Source of the DNA: CAVRCT01 sp963719645
GTDB taxonomy: Bacteria > Pseudomonadota > Gammaproteobacteria > DSM-16500
NCBI GenBank assembly: GCA_963719645.1
Contig: CAVRCT010000005.1
Location: 1-64,000 of the forward strand
Length of the DNA: 64,000 nt
Reading direction: 5' to 3'
The position numbers and the translations under genes are program-made. Position 1 is the stretch's first letter. Each line of letters begins with the position of its first letter. Of the stretch, positions 17,503 through 27,454 are shown piece by piece. The notes under the pieces were generated by a model. The model was not told the origin of the DNA, did no database searches, and was given only the letters and a program-made list of their open reading frames with translations.

Positions 17503-17556
17503 ATTCAATATAAAAAAAATAAAAACGCACAACCCAAAACGAAAGGAATATCTATC

Positions 17557-18503
17557 GTGGCTGAAATAATGATTTTCAGTGGTAATGCAAGCCGTGATCT
17601 TGCTCTGCACATTGTTGAACATCTGAACTTACCGCTGGGCAAAGCCCATGTTGGCCGGTTTAGCGATGGCGAAACCATGGTCGAAATTCAAGAAAATGTT
17701 CGCGGACGCGATGTTTTCATTATCCAATCAACCTGCGCGCCCACCAATGATAACTTAATGGAGTTAATCATTATGGCGGATGCGTTACGCCGTGCCTCTG
17801 CCGCAAAAATTACGGCCGTTGTACCCTATTTCGGTTATGCCCGCCAAGACCGTCGTGTGCGATCCGCGCGCGTACCCATCACGGCCAAAATCGTAGCGGA
17901 CATGATGGCTTCCGTCGGCATTAGTCGTTTAGTGACGGTTGATTTACATGCAGACCAAATTCAAGGCTTTTTTTATATGCCCGTCGACAACCTCTACAGC
18001 ACCCCCATTATTTTAGACGACATTCATCATCGTGCTTACAAAGACATTATGATTGTTTCGCCTGATGTAGGCGGTGTGATTCGAGCACGTGCGATTGCAA
18101 AACGTATCCAAGGGGCTGATTTAGCCATCATCGATAAGAGACGAATCAACCCAATGAAGCTGAAGTGATGCACATCATTGGTGATGTCAAAGACCGTGAT
18201 TGCATTATTGTAGATGATATTGCCGATACAGCTGGCACGCTTTGCAAAGCAGTCGAAGCCTTAAAAAAACATGGCGCTGCAAAAGTCGCCGCATATGTGA
18301 CCCATCCTGTGTTATCCGGCAAAGCCATCCAAAACATTGATTCTTCCTTGTTAGATGAATTAGTTGTGACCGACACCATCCCATTGCGTGATGACGCAGC
18401 CCACTGCTCCCGCATTCGCTCATTGACACTCAGTCAAATGATTGCTGAAGCCATTCGCCGCATCAGTGGCGCAGGCTCTTTAAGCCGGATGTTTATTGAT
18501 TAA
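17557..18503 (+). CDS. prs: Ribose-phosphate pyrophosphokinase (frameshifted in this sequence)
   Basis: Prs makes PRPP from ribose 5-phosphate and ATP, the precursor for nucleotides, His and Trp. The start is GTG at 17557, after a GAAAGGAA ribosome site. The first frame (to 18168) has VGRFSDGETMVEIQENVRGR, the motif YFGYARQDRR and the catalytic loop end AIAKRIQGADLAIIDKRR. The second frame (18165-18503) has HIIGDVKDRDCIIVDDIADT, the PRPP-binding motif, and a normal C-terminus. Losing one A at about 18141-18146 explains the shift; restoring it gives a full ~315-residue enzyme. Since prs is essential in most bacteria, a sequencing error is more likely than a real mutation. Confidence 0.93.
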
Positions 18504-18542
18504 TTGATTGATTAACCTCTCGTATCGTGTAAAATACGCGCT

Positions 18543-18571
18543 CTTCCAACCCTGGTCGCGGTGCTTGGAAG
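18543..18571 (+). other. Hairpin between prs and rplY
   Basis: CTTCCAA (18543-18549) and TTGGAAG (18565-18571) form a 7-bp stem, followed by TTATTTTAT. It may be a weak terminator after prs or a leader structure before rplY. Confidence 0.35.
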
Positions 18572-18608
18572 TTATTTTATATGACTTACAATTTTTTGGA
18601 GAATTCTC

Positions 18609-19316
18609 ATGACAAAAATCAAATTCGAACTGGAAGCTGATGTTCGAGCAGACATAGGGAAAGGTGCGAGCCGCCGCCTACGTCACGCCGACAAGGTTCC
18701 AGCGGTTATTTACGGCGGTGGTGAACCGGCTGTTTCGTTAACCTTAGATCACAACAAAGCAAACCATGCATTGGCCCAAGAAGCTTTTTATTCCCACATT
18801 TTAACGTTAAAAATGGGTAGCAAATCTGAAAAAGTGATTTTAAAAGACGTTCAGCGCCACCCCGCTAGACCCCGCATTGCACATATCGATTTCCTACGCG
18901 TTCGCGCCGATCAAAAACTTCATATGCATGTCCCTTTACACTTTACCGGCGAAGAAAAAGCGCCTGGTTTAGGAGAAGGCGGCGTGTTCTCTCATATCAT
19001 GAGTGACGTTGAAGTGACTTGCTTACCGGCAGACTTACCTGAATTCATTGAAGTGGATGTCTCTGGCATGGCCTTAGATCAAACCATTCACTTAAGCGAA
19101 TTAAAACTGTCAAAAGGTGTTGAATTAGCTGCATTCGTTCATGGCGTAGAAGGGCATGATTTACCTGTCGTCAGCATCCATATTCCACGCATCATTGAAG
19201 AAGAAGTCATCACAGAAGAAGTTGTCGCTGAAGAAGGCGCTGCACTGGCTGAAGGTGAAGAAGCTGCTGCGGGTGAAGAAGCTGCTGAAGCAACTGACAA
19301 GAGCAAAAAGGAATAA
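18609..19316 (+). CDS. rplY: Ribosomal protein bL25, long CTC form
   Basis: bL25 (235 aa) binds 5S rRNA in the large subunit. The N-terminal domain has GKGASRRLRHADKVPAVIYG (about 17-36) and KDVQRHPARPRIAHIDFLRV (about 79-98). The longer CTC form adds a C-terminal beta domain (about 100-190). The last 40 residues are almost all Glu and Ala (AEGEEAAAGEEAAEATDK), a low-complexity acidic tail seen in many long L25 proteins. A GGAG ribosome site precedes the ATG. Confidence 0.97.
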   Translation: MTKIKFELEADVRADIGKGASRRLRHADKVPAVIYGGGEPAVSLTLDHNKANHALAQEAFYSHILTLKMGSKSEKVILKDVQRHPARPRIAHIDFLRVRADQKLHMHVPLHFTGEEKAPGLGEGGVFSHIMSDVEVTCLPADLPEFIEVDVSGMALDQTIHLSELKLSKGVELAAFVHGVEGHDLPVVSIHIPRIIEEEVITEEVVAEEGAALAEGEEAAAGEEAAEATDKSKKE

Positions 19317-19339
19317 AAGGACATTTGCCCAGAGGCTTC

Positions 19340-19612
19340 AAGCTAAGAAAATTTTGCTTAGAATCCCTTCCCCTCAGGGGGAAGGTGGCCGACAGGCCGG
19401 ATGGGGGGATACAAATGCAAGAGAACTTAGAAACGAAATGGCAATAGTTGTAGTAAAAAAACGATGGTTGGGAGCGCTAGTTTTATCCCCCCATCCGGCC
19501 TATCGGCCACCTTCCCCCTGCGGGGAAGGCGTTCTAAGCAAAATTTTCTTAGCTTAGCGCGTATATCCCTAATAGGCGAAAGCGCGCTAAGCAAGATTTT
19601 CTTAGCTTGACG
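19340..19612. repeat. Palindromic element R (copy 2) plus a partial outer-edge copy
   Basis: Left arm 19340-19411 and right arm 19484-19555 are inverted repeats homologous to the copy at 11924-12130, with the same GGAAGGTGGCCGACAGGCC core. The unique centre differs from copy 1. A third partial piece (GCTAAGCAAGATTTTCTTAG, then CTTGACG) ends at 19612. The element fills the rplY-pth gap. Confidence 0.85.
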
Positions 19613-19678
19613 CACATAGGGTGACACCTGCCGTGAAGAGTGACAAATAAGTTCATATCCACTTAGGAGCAAGCCGCA

Positions 19679-20263
19679 TTGTCTACTGAAGGTATTCAAT
19701 TGATCGTTGGCCTTGGTAATCCTGGCCCTGATTATGAAGATACTCGACATAATGCAGGCGCCTGGTTTGTAAATGATTTAGCACTCTCCTCTCACATGAC
19801 ATTTCGTCATGAAACAAAATTACACGGCTTACATTGTATTGTCCGCGTAGCCCAGCAGGATGTGCATTTACTCATTCCGACAACCTTTATGAATTTAAGC
19901 GGTCAAGCCGTTAAAGCAACCGCTAACTATTATAAGATTCCGACAAATGCTATTTTAGTAGCCCATGATGAAATTGATTTACCGACCGGAGATATCCGCT
20001 TGAAATTTGATGGCGGGCATGGTGGACACAATGGCTTACGTGACATCATTCGTCATCTGAATACAAATCAATTTCACCGATTACGGATTGGCGTTGGACG
20101 TCCGTTACATAGCAATCAAGTGGTGGATTATGTGTTAAAACCACCGAAAAAATCAGAACGCGAAGAGATCGATACGGCGTTGCAAGAAGCCAATCGCGTT
20201 TTACCGCAATTAATCAGTGGCCAATTTCAACAAGCCATGCAAGATTTACATACGAGAGAATAA
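19679..20263 (+). CDS. pth: Peptidyl-tRNA hydrolase
   Basis: Pth (194 aa) frees tRNA from prematurely released peptidyl-tRNA. Motifs are IVGLGNPGPDYEDTRHNAGA (about 9-28, with the catalytic His), PTTFMNLSGQAV (about 64-75) and VAHDEIDLPTG followed by GGHGGHNGLRDII. The start is a TTG (19679) with TAGGAG ten bases upstream; no ATG fits the conserved N-terminus. It lies 3 nt before ychF. Confidence 0.96.
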   Translation: MSTEGIQLIVGLGNPGPDYEDTRHNAGAWFVNDLALSSHMTFRHETKLHGLHCIVRVAQQDVHLLIPTTFMNLSGQAVKATANYYKIPTNAILVAHDEIDLPTGDIRLKFDGGHGGHNGLRDIIRHLNTNQFHRLRIGVGRPLHSNQVVDYVLKPPKKSEREEIDTALQEANRVLPQLISGQFQQAMQDLHTRE

Positions 20264-20266
20264 TAT

Positions 20267-21358
20267 ATGGGCATCAAATGTGGCATCGTCGGCTTACCCA
20301 ATGTCGGCAAATCAACTCTTTTTAATTGTCTCACCAAAGCGGGGGTGGATGCGTCCAATTATCCATTCTGCACGATCGAACCAAATGTCGGTGTCGTACC
20401 GGTGCCTGACCCCCGCTTAAATCTATTAGCTGACATTGTGAAACCTCAGCGTATCTTAGCCACCACGATGGAATTTGTGGATATCGCCGGATTAGTCAAA
20501 GGCGCTGCGCAAGGGGAAGGATTAGGCAATAAATTTTTAGCCAATATCCGTGAAACAGACGCAATTGCTCATGTTGTACGTTGTTTTGAAAATACGGATG
20601 TCGTGCATGTTGCCGGACGTATTTCACCCAAAGATGATATTGATGTTATTAATACTGAGCTGGCACTCGCTGATTTAGACACGGTGACGCGCGCCATGTT
20701 ACGCGTGCAAAAACAAGCGAAAAGTGGCGATAAAACGGCGCAAGCAGAACTTGCTTTATTTGAACGCGTTAAAGAACATTTAAACCAAGGCTGTGCAGCT
20801 CGCGGCTTAGCCATGACGTCAGAGGAAAAATTGCAACTTAAACAATTACAATTACTCACGGCGAAACCCACGCTTTACATTGCCAATGTCGCAGAAGATG
20901 GTTTTACAAATAATCCTTATCTCGATCAAGTGAAACAAATTGCTGCCGCAGAAAATTCCAGCGTGGTAGCGGTATGTGCTGCGATTGAAGCTGAAATTGC
21001 TGAATTAGACGATGCCGAAAAAGATATTTTTCTGGCTGAATTAAATTTATCTGAACCTGGCTTAGATCGTGTGATTCATGCAGGTTATAAGTTATTAGGG
21101 TTAGAAACCTATTTTACGGCCGGCGTAAAAGAAGTGCGCGCCTGGACCGTTCATATCGGCTCAACGGGACCACAAGCGGCTGGCGTCATTCACAGTGATT
21201 TTGAAAAAGGATTTATTCGCGCAGAAGTCATTGGCTTCGACGATTATATTAAATATAAAGGTGAAGCAGGCGCGAAAGAAGCGGGTAAGTGGCGATTAGA
21301 AGGCAAAGATTATATTGTGAAAGATGGGGATGTGATTTATTTTCGGTTTAATGTTTAA
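20267..21358 (+). CDS. ychF: Redox-regulated ATPase YchF (OLA1 family)
   Basis: YchF (363 aa) is a universally conserved P-loop protein that binds ATP rather than GTP and associates with ribosomes. It has G1 GLPNVGKSTLFN (about 8-19), G3 DIAGLVKGAAQGEGLGNKFL (about 69-88), a helical domain and a C-terminal TGS domain (RAWTVHIGSTGPQAAGVIH onward). The pairing pth-ychF is widespread. The gene appears intact. Confidence 0.97.
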   Translation: MGIKCGIVGLPNVGKSTLFNCLTKAGVDASNYPFCTIEPNVGVVPVPDPRLNLLADIVKPQRILATTMEFVDIAGLVKGAAQGEGLGNKFLANIRETDAIAHVVRCFENTDVVHVAGRISPKDDIDVINTELALADLDTVTRAMLRVQKQAKSGDKTAQAELALFERVKEHLNQGCAARGLAMTSEEKLQLKQLQLLTAKPTLYIANVAEDGFTNNPYLDQVKQIAAAENSSVVAVCAAIEAEIAELDDAEKDIFLAELNLSEPGLDRVIHAGYKLLGLETYFTAGVKEVRAWTVHIGSTGPQAAGVIHSDFEKGFIRAEVIGFDDYIKYKGEAGAKEAGKWRLEGKDYIVKDGDVIYFRFNV

Positions 21359-21403
21359 GACCTTTTAGATACACTTGGCTATTTTTAGGAATGCGTTTGC
21401 AAG

Positions 21404-23989
21404 ATGCGACTCCACCTTATTTTTTTATGGCTACTGATTGCTGTTGCAAGCTTCATTCCATCGCTTAGCTTGGCTGATGAACCCATTTACTGTGGTGATA
21501 CAAAACCCTCGTCCTACACCCCCAACACATTGAGTGAATCCGCTATTGCAACTCAACTCGGCTGGGTATCGAGTGATATAAACCGTTGTGGCGGATATTA
21601 TTTAGAACAGCCCTTCACCTATCCTAAGAATTATATCCGCAAAGACTTAATCCAAATCACCAGTAATCAAATGTTGTTTTCACAACATGGAACTTCTATT
21701 GGTCAAGGTAAAGTAACGATTACCCGCTTTGGCCAACAAATTATAGCGAATAAAGCCTATTTATATCGCGACCCAACCACGGGAAAATTAAGCGCGGTTG
21801 AATTAATCGATCATGTCACGTTGCGCGAACCCAATAGTTTAGTGGTCGCACAATATGGTCACTTCGATTTAAAAACCCGCGCAGAAACATTGCATGATTT
21901 GCTCTATCGAACGACGATTTACAGCAATAACAAATCACCTAAGCGCGAAGAATACACCAATGACGAATTACAAGAATCACGCCGAATTACCCATTTAAGT
22001 GCATGGGGTGCCGCGGATGCGTTTCAACAAAATGAACCGCACATTTATGTATTTGATAATGCCAGTTACAGCACCTGTCCGCCGGATGCGCATTTTTGGT
22101 ATGTGAAAGCAAAGCGAATCACGTTAGATAAAAATTCAGGACGTGGCGTTGCCAATAACGCTCGTGTTTACATTCACGGTGTCCCCATTCTTTATACGCC
22201 GTATATTAACTTCCCGATTGATTCACGTCGTAAAACCGGTTTTTTAACACCGACGTTTGGCACCTCTAGCAAATCCGGTGGTTATTTACGTACACCGTTT
22301 TATTTCAATTTAGCGCCCAATTATGACAGCACCCTGACGCCCGCTTTTTTATCCAAACGAGGCGTGCAATTAGCAGATACCACTCGCTATTTGACCGAGC
22401 AAAGTCGAGGCGAACTATCTGCTTCTGTGTTACCGAATGATCATGCGTTTCAAGATTTCAAGCAAGCGTCAGAAGCCACTTATCAAAATTCCACCGACCC
22501 CTTTTTACAAGCTGATTTACAACGCTTACAAAATGCGAGTGATACGAGAAAATCATTCTACTGGCGAGATGACACGCATTTTAATGATCACTGGAATGCC
22601 AATGCAGATTACAGTTGGGTCAGTGATGATTATGTACTACGTGACCTATCCAACAATCTCAATGAAGTCACTCAAAATCAATTGCTGCAACAAGGCCAAG
22701 TGGTTTATCAAGGCCCGGTTGTTAAATTTATTGGCCGCCTCCAAGCTTATCAAACCTTGCACCCGATTGATCAAACACCCGTCTTTAATCAATACACTCG
22801 GTTACCGCAACTTGTCTTCAATGCGGATGCTGGCAAGGATCCCGGGCAATTTAATTATTTTATTTCAAATGAGTTAACCCATTTTGATATTACCGACACA
22901 CCTGGCAGCACGACTCTCATGCCTACCGGTAATCGGCTACACTTACAGCCGGGTATCTCGCATCCCTATAATTTGCCTTATTTTTATTTCGATCCGAAAT
23001 TACAACTCGCTTTGACTCAATATGAAATTACCCATAACGATCCCACTAATCCACACCGTTCATTACCAATTTTTGATATTCATTCTGGATTATATTTTGA
23101 TCGAGAGGCCAACTTATTTCACACATCGTATCGACAAACCTTAGAACCCCAAATTTACTATACGTATGTCCCCTACCGTAACCAAGTTGATATCCCTATC
23201 TTTGATACGACGGTTAATACGCTGACCTATGATCAATTATTTTTGTTTAATCGGTTTAGCGGATTAGACCGGATTGCCGATGCCAATCAAATCAGTTTGG
23301 GGATTCAAACACGGTTGATGGATCAAGAGAGTGGTTTGGAAAAAATGCGCGCGGGGATCGGCGAAATTCTTTATTTTCGTAATCGCCTCGTCACACTGTG
23401 CAGCGATATTACCTGCGCGGACAACCCGACGAATCCCGAGAATACACAGAACCGCTCGCCTTTATCGGCAGTGCTTTCTTATAGTTTAAACCCGCACTGG
23501 ACGTTGAGCGCCGATAGCATTTGGGATCCACAAACTAATTCGCTGGATAATCAAACAGTTACTCTTCATTTTCAGCCTGAATTAGCAAAAATTATCAACC
23601 TCTCATACAGCTATGTGCGAATGGGTGATATCCAACCCAATGATTCACTCAATAGCAGTGCCAGCAATTTATCGCAAACAGACTTATCCTTTACTTGGCC
23701 GCTCACCCGTGACTGGAGTACCGTCGCACGCTGGACACAAAACTGGAATCATCACCATTTCCAGAATCTGCTATATGGTTTACAATACGACAGCTGCTGT
23801 TGGGCTGTTCGCTTTGTGACAGGACGTGCTTTCGCCAGCTTAAGCCCGAACAATACGTATCAATATAATACCCAATTTTTTGTGCAATTCGCCTTAAAAG
23901 GGTTAGGCAATTATGGTAACGGTGACCCGAGCCAATTGCTGAGCAGTAGTGTGTCGGGTTATCAAACTAATTTTGGACGAGATTATTAA
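21404..23989 (+). CDS. lptD: LPS-assembly protein LptD
   Basis: LptD (861 aa) is the outer-membrane barrel that, with LptE, places lipopolysaccharide on the cell surface. A signal peptide (MRLHLIFLWLLIAVASFIPS, cleaved near ADEP) is followed by a beta-jellyroll OstA domain (about 80-240), then a long beta barrel. Cysteines that could form the family's inter-domain disulfides are present: Cys near the mature N-terminus (YCGD), NRCGG, and the Cys-Cys pair in DSCCWAVRF near the C-terminus. Next come surA, whose product folds LptD, and pdxA, the classical order. Confidence 0.95.
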   Translation: MRLHLIFLWLLIAVASFIPSLSLADEPIYCGDTKPSSYTPNTLSESAIATQLGWVSSDINRCGGYYLEQPFTYPKNYIRKDLIQITSNQMLFSQHGTSIGQGKVTITRFGQQIIANKAYLYRDPTTGKLSAVELIDHVTLREPNSLVVAQYGHFDLKTRAETLHDLLYRTTIYSNNKSPKREEYTNDELQESRRITHLSAWGAADAFQQNEPHIYVFDNASYSTCPPDAHFWYVKAKRITLDKNSGRGVANNARVYIHGVPILYTPYINFPIDSRRKTGFLTPTFGTSSKSGGYLRTPFYFNLAPNYDSTLTPAFLSKRGVQLADTTRYLTEQSRGELSASVLPNDHAFQDFKQASEATYQNSTDPFLQADLQRLQNASDTRKSFYWRDDTHFNDHWNANADYSWVSDDYVLRDLSNNLNEVTQNQLLQQGQVVYQGPVVKFIGRLQAYQTLHPIDQTPVFNQYTRLPQLVFNADAGKDPGQFNYFISNELTHFDITDTPGSTTLMPTGNRLHLQPGISHPYNLPYFYFDPKLQLALTQYEITHNDPTNPHRSLPIFDIHSGLYFDREANLFHTSYRQTLEPQIYYTYVPYRNQVDIPIFDTTVNTLTYDQLFLFNRFSGLDRIADANQISLGIQTRLMDQESGLEKMRAGIGEILYFRNRLVTLCSDITCADNPTNPENTQNRSPLSAVLSYSLNPHWTLSADSIWDPQTNSLDNQTVTLHFQPELAKIINLSYSYVRMGDIQPNDSLNSSASNLSQTDLSFTWPLTRDWSTVARWTQNWNHHHFQNLLYGLQYDSCCWAVRFVTGRAFASLSPNNTYQYNTQFFVQFALKGLGNYGNGDPSQLLSSSVSGYQTNFGRDY

Positions 23990-23990
23990 A

Positions 23991-24956
23991 ATGAAAATGC
24001 GCTTTAACCGTTTTTTGCAATGTTGTTTACTGATATGCACAGCCATTCTGTTGATTTCTCCCGCGCTAGCAAGTAAAAAAAGCACGGCACAACCCCTGGA
24101 TAAAATCGTCGCGATTGTGGATAACAGCGTGATTACCCAAAGTGAATTCAATCAAGCATTGGAAACCGCACAAAAGTCTTCAACAGCTACGAGCGGTGAT
24201 GCACTGCGTAAACAAGTACTCAATCAATTAATCGATCGCAAATTACAATTACTCTTAGCAGAACAATCTAATATTCATGTCTCAGATGAGGATGTGTCAA
24301 AAGCCATCGAGAATATTGCAAGATCCAATAACATGACGGCAGATGATCTATTTAAACGACTTGCTTTAGAAGGCATGACGCAAGAAAATTATCGACGAGA
24401 AATTAGTGAAGAGATGACATTACAACGCGTCCAACAACAAGAAATTGGTTCTAAGATTTCGCTAACAGCGCAAGAAGTGAAATCGTATATGCACAGCAAA
24501 ACATCTTCAAAACCCATCGTCACTGAAAAAGAATACCATGTGATCGACACACTCGTTGCTTTGCCAGAACCTGCCACACAAGACGATATCTCTCGCGTGC
24601 AAAAGCAAGCCATTGAGATGTTGGCTCAATTAAAACAAGGTAAGACACCGACGGCAACGGCTGAGACAAGTGATTTAGGCTGGCGCACGCTACAAGAATT
24701 CCCCTCTGCTTTTCTGACGCCTGTTTCTCAACTGAATGCAAAAGAATTTGCGGAACCGATTCAAACTGCTAATGGTTTTCATTTGTTGCATTTGGTCGAC
24801 GTGCGTAAGATGGCTCACCAAAATGGCGTGCCCGATCTCACTGAACAACAAGCACAGCAAATGGTTTATCAACGTAAAATGGAAGATGAATTAAAACCTT
24901 GGCTAGCTAAATTACGCAGTGGTGCTTACATTAATACGCATCCCGATACTCCGTAA
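23991..24956 (+). CDS. surA: Periplasmic chaperone SurA (single parvulin domain)
   Basis: The frame opens at 23949, but the ATG at 23991, one base after the lptD stop, starts a signal peptide (MKMRFNRFLQCCLLICTAIL, cleaved near ALA). The chaperone domain includes LDKIVAIVDNSVITQSEFNQ. One parvulin-type PPIase region follows (WRTLQEFPSAFLTP to EPIQTANGFHLLHLVDVRK). At 321 residues it is about 100 shorter than E. coli SurA, which has two PPIase domains. It delivers unfolded outer-membrane proteins, including LptD, to the Bam machinery. Confidence 0.93.
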   Translation: MKMRFNRFLQCCLLICTAILLISPALASKKSTAQPLDKIVAIVDNSVITQSEFNQALETAQKSSTATSGDALRKQVLNQLIDRKLQLLLAEQSNIHVSDEDVSKAIENIARSNNMTADDLFKRLALEGMTQENYRREISEEMTLQRVQQQEIGSKISLTAQEVKSYMHSKTSSKPIVTEKEYHVIDTLVALPEPATQDDISRVQKQAIEMLAQLKQGKTPTATAETSDLGWRTLQEFPSAFLTPVSQLNAKEFAEPIQTANGFHLLHLVDVRKMAHQNGVPDLTEQQAQQMVYQRKMEDELKPWLAKLRSGAYINTHPDTP

Positions 24957-25930
24957 TGAAACGTATCCTGATCACGCCCGGTGAACCTGCTGGAATTGGT
25001 CCCGATATTACGCTCGACATTGCGAATTTAAATTGGCCTGCGGAAATCGTGGTGGTGGCAGATCCGGATTTACTGTTGGCACGCGCGAAACAACTGCATC
25101 GTTCTATTCAGTTAATTGACTTTGACCCTGATGCAACAAGAAGTGTGCATCAACCTGGCACTTTAAAAATTTTTCCGTGTCGATTACTTTCTGTGTGCGA
25201 GGCAGGAAAATTAAATCCTGCCAATGCAAGCTATGTGTTGCAGAGTTTAAATTTGGCTGTCGATTTTTGTTTGGCTAAAAAAGCGGATGCAATGGTCACC
25301 GGCCCCGTGCACAAAGGTGTCATCAATCTAGCGAATATTCCGTTTACCGGTCACACCGAATTTTTAGCAAACCGTATGCAAGTTCTGCAACCTGTCATGT
25401 TGTTTGTCACGGCACAAAGCAAAGTTGGTTTAGTGACAACGCATTTACCGTTAACGGACGTACCCTCTGCCATCACCGTTGAAAAATTAACAGCGGTCAT
25501 CACAACGTTACAAGCTGACTTAAAAAAATGGTTTCAGCTATCGGATCCACATATTGTTGTCTGTGGTTTAAATCCGCATGCGGGTGAGCAAGGTCATTTG
25601 GGACGGGAAGAAATAGAAACGATTGAACCGGCTCTACATGCGTTGCGGCAAAAAGGATTTCATATCAGCGGGCCTTTACCGGCAGATACTGTTTTCACTG
25701 AAAAATATTTGGCGACGGCTGATGTGGTGTTAGCGATGTATCATGATCAAGCGCTGCCGGTTGTGAAATATATGAGTTTTGGTCAAGCAGTGAATGTGAC
25801 GTTGGGGTTGCCCATCTTAAGAACTTCTGTCGATCATGGTACGGCGCTGGATATTGCGGGCAGTGGTGGAGCGGATGCGGGTAGTTTAGTTGCGGCAATA
25901 GAACTTGCGATTGATATGAATGACGCTTAA
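24956..25930 (+). CDS. pdxA: 4-hydroxythreonine-4-phosphate dehydrogenase PdxA
   Basis: PdxA (324 aa) oxidises 4-phospho-hydroxythreonine in pyridoxal phosphate synthesis. It has the N-terminal ITPGEPAGIGPDITL, the motif DAMVTGPVHKGVINLANIPF with GHTEFLA, and metal-binding histidines in NPHAGEQGHLG and AMYHDQALPVVKY. The ATG overlaps the surA stop (TAATG). In relatives ksgA (rsmA) usually follows; it does not here. Confidence 0.96.
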   Translation: MKRILITPGEPAGIGPDITLDIANLNWPAEIVVVADPDLLLARAKQLHRSIQLIDFDPDATRSVHQPGTLKIFPCRLLSVCEAGKLNPANASYVLQSLNLAVDFCLAKKADAMVTGPVHKGVINLANIPFTGHTEFLANRMQVLQPVMLFVTAQSKVGLVTTHLPLTDVPSAITVEKLTAVITTLQADLKKWFQLSDPHIVVCGLNPHAGEQGHLGREEIETIEPALHALRQKGFHISGPLPADTVFTEKYLATADVVLAMYHDQALPVVKYMSFGQAVNVTLGLPILRTSVDHGTALDIAGSGGADAGSLVAAIELAIDMNDA

Positions 25931-26011
25931 GAAAATAACAAGGCATTTTGTCTAATATTTGGTAAAATACCTGACTTTTTAATAAACTCTTATACTCAGA
26001 AATGTAAACTC

Positions 26012-27349
26012 ATGAAAAAATTTATCTTAGCTCTCTGCACCGTTGGATTTGTCGTCAACCTACACGCCGCAACACTGATGGATGTCTTTCAGCAAGCACT
26101 GATCAGTGACCCAACCTATCAACAAGCCATTGCGCAACGCTTAGCTACACGAGAAGGCGTGCCTATCAGCATCGCAGGCTTATTGCCTAATTTATCCGCT
26201 TCATTAAGCAAGCCCAATTATACGCGCACGACCAACTCCGGATCCGCGTCGACTTTTTTATCTCCTGACCAACGCATGCACGGCTATAATCTTGCCTTAA
26301 CTCTCAGCCAAACTGTTTTTGATTTTGGTAAATTTGCTGGACTGGCGAGTGCCAACGCATTAGCGAATGGCGCCAATGCAACCTTAAGTGCGGCAACGCA
26401 ATCATTGATGATTCGTGTGTCAGCAGCTTATTTCAATGTCTTACATGATCAAGATAATTTGGCTTACATTAAAGCCACGCGCACGGCTTATGCAAAACAG
26501 TTAGATCAAGTTAGACAACAATATAAAGTCGGTTTAAAAACGATTACAGAAGTTTATACGGCGCAAGCTTCTTATGAAAGCTCCGTCGCAAATTACATTG
26601 CTGCTGAGAGCACGCTCGAAACTGACAGAGAAAATTTACGCGCTATTACTGGGATTTTATATCCATCGCTGTCCCGCTTACGCGATGATTTTCCACTTTT
26701 AAAACCTCAACCTGCCAATATTGATGATTGGGTAACAACAGCAGGCAAACAGAATTGGTCTGTCAAAAACGCGCAATACAGTGCGCAATCAGCACGCGAT
26801 ATTATCAAGCAACGCTTTGCAGGGCATTTGCCTTCGTTAGATATCGCAGCCTCTTATCAAGATGTTTACAACCGCATTGGTGGCAGCGACAGCCTTGTGC
26901 AAGAGAATGGTAATTTAAAAACAAAAACCACCGCAGCAGGTTTAACGCTGAATGTCCCCTTGGTGGAAGGTGGATTAGTCGTCGCGGAAACCAATCAAGC
27001 AAAATACAATTACCAAGTTGCTAGTCAGCAACTCGAATTACAACTCCGTACGGTGCTCACCCAAACACGCCAAAGTTATCTGAATGTAGTCTCGGGCATT
27101 AGTAAAATTGCAGCTGATAAACAATCGATTAAATCTAACATCAGTTCGCTGAATGGGATGGAAGCCGGTTATCGTGTTGGTACAGAAATTTTAGTCAACG
27201 TATTAAATCAACAACAAAATGTCGTGCAAGCACAGCAGCAATATGCAGCAGATCGATATGCTTATATCAATAATTTGCTTACTTTAAAACAAGCGGCTGG
27301 TACGCTGAGCGTGCAGGATTTGGAAGCGTTAAATGCTTGGTTGTGGTGA
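26012..27349 (+). CDS. tolC: TolC-family outer-membrane efflux channel
   Basis: A 445-residue TolC-type protein, the outer-membrane duct for drug efflux pumps and type I secretion. A signal peptide (MKKFILALCTVGFVVNLHAA) is followed by two OEP repeats, about 25-215 and 235-430. Typical pieces are LSQTVFDFGKFAG, YKVGLKTITEVYTAQASYES and the second-half equivalent YRVGTEILVNVLNQQQNVVQ. No pump genes are adjacent, so it probably serves several partners. Confidence 0.92.
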   Translation: MKKFILALCTVGFVVNLHAATLMDVFQQALISDPTYQQAIAQRLATREGVPISIAGLLPNLSASLSKPNYTRTTNSGSASTFLSPDQRMHGYNLALTLSQTVFDFGKFAGLASANALANGANATLSAATQSLMIRVSAAYFNVLHDQDNLAYIKATRTAYAKQLDQVRQQYKVGLKTITEVYTAQASYESSVANYIAAESTLETDRENLRAITGILYPSLSRLRDDFPLLKPQPANIDDWVTTAGKQNWSVKNAQYSAQSARDIIKQRFAGHLPSLDIAASYQDVYNRIGGSDSLVQENGNLKTKTTAAGLTLNVPLVEGGLVVAETNQAKYNYQVASQQLELQLRTVLTQTRQSYLNVVSGISKIAADKQSIKSNISSLNGMEAGYRVGTEILVNVLNQQQNVVQAQQQYAADRYAYINNLLTLKQAAGTLSVQDLEALNAWLW

Positions 27350-27454
27350 AATCAAATTTAAAAACGTTTCAGAGCCACGACCGTCAGGGCGTGTCACGCA
27401 TCTCAAATGAATACAGACGAAAATAGAATCGTCGGTGATCGCTCCCTGACGGTC

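Noticed and set aside
22437..22877. 146-residue frame inside lptD
   Set aside because: It overlaps a well-supported LptD reading frame and shows no domain or ribosome site.
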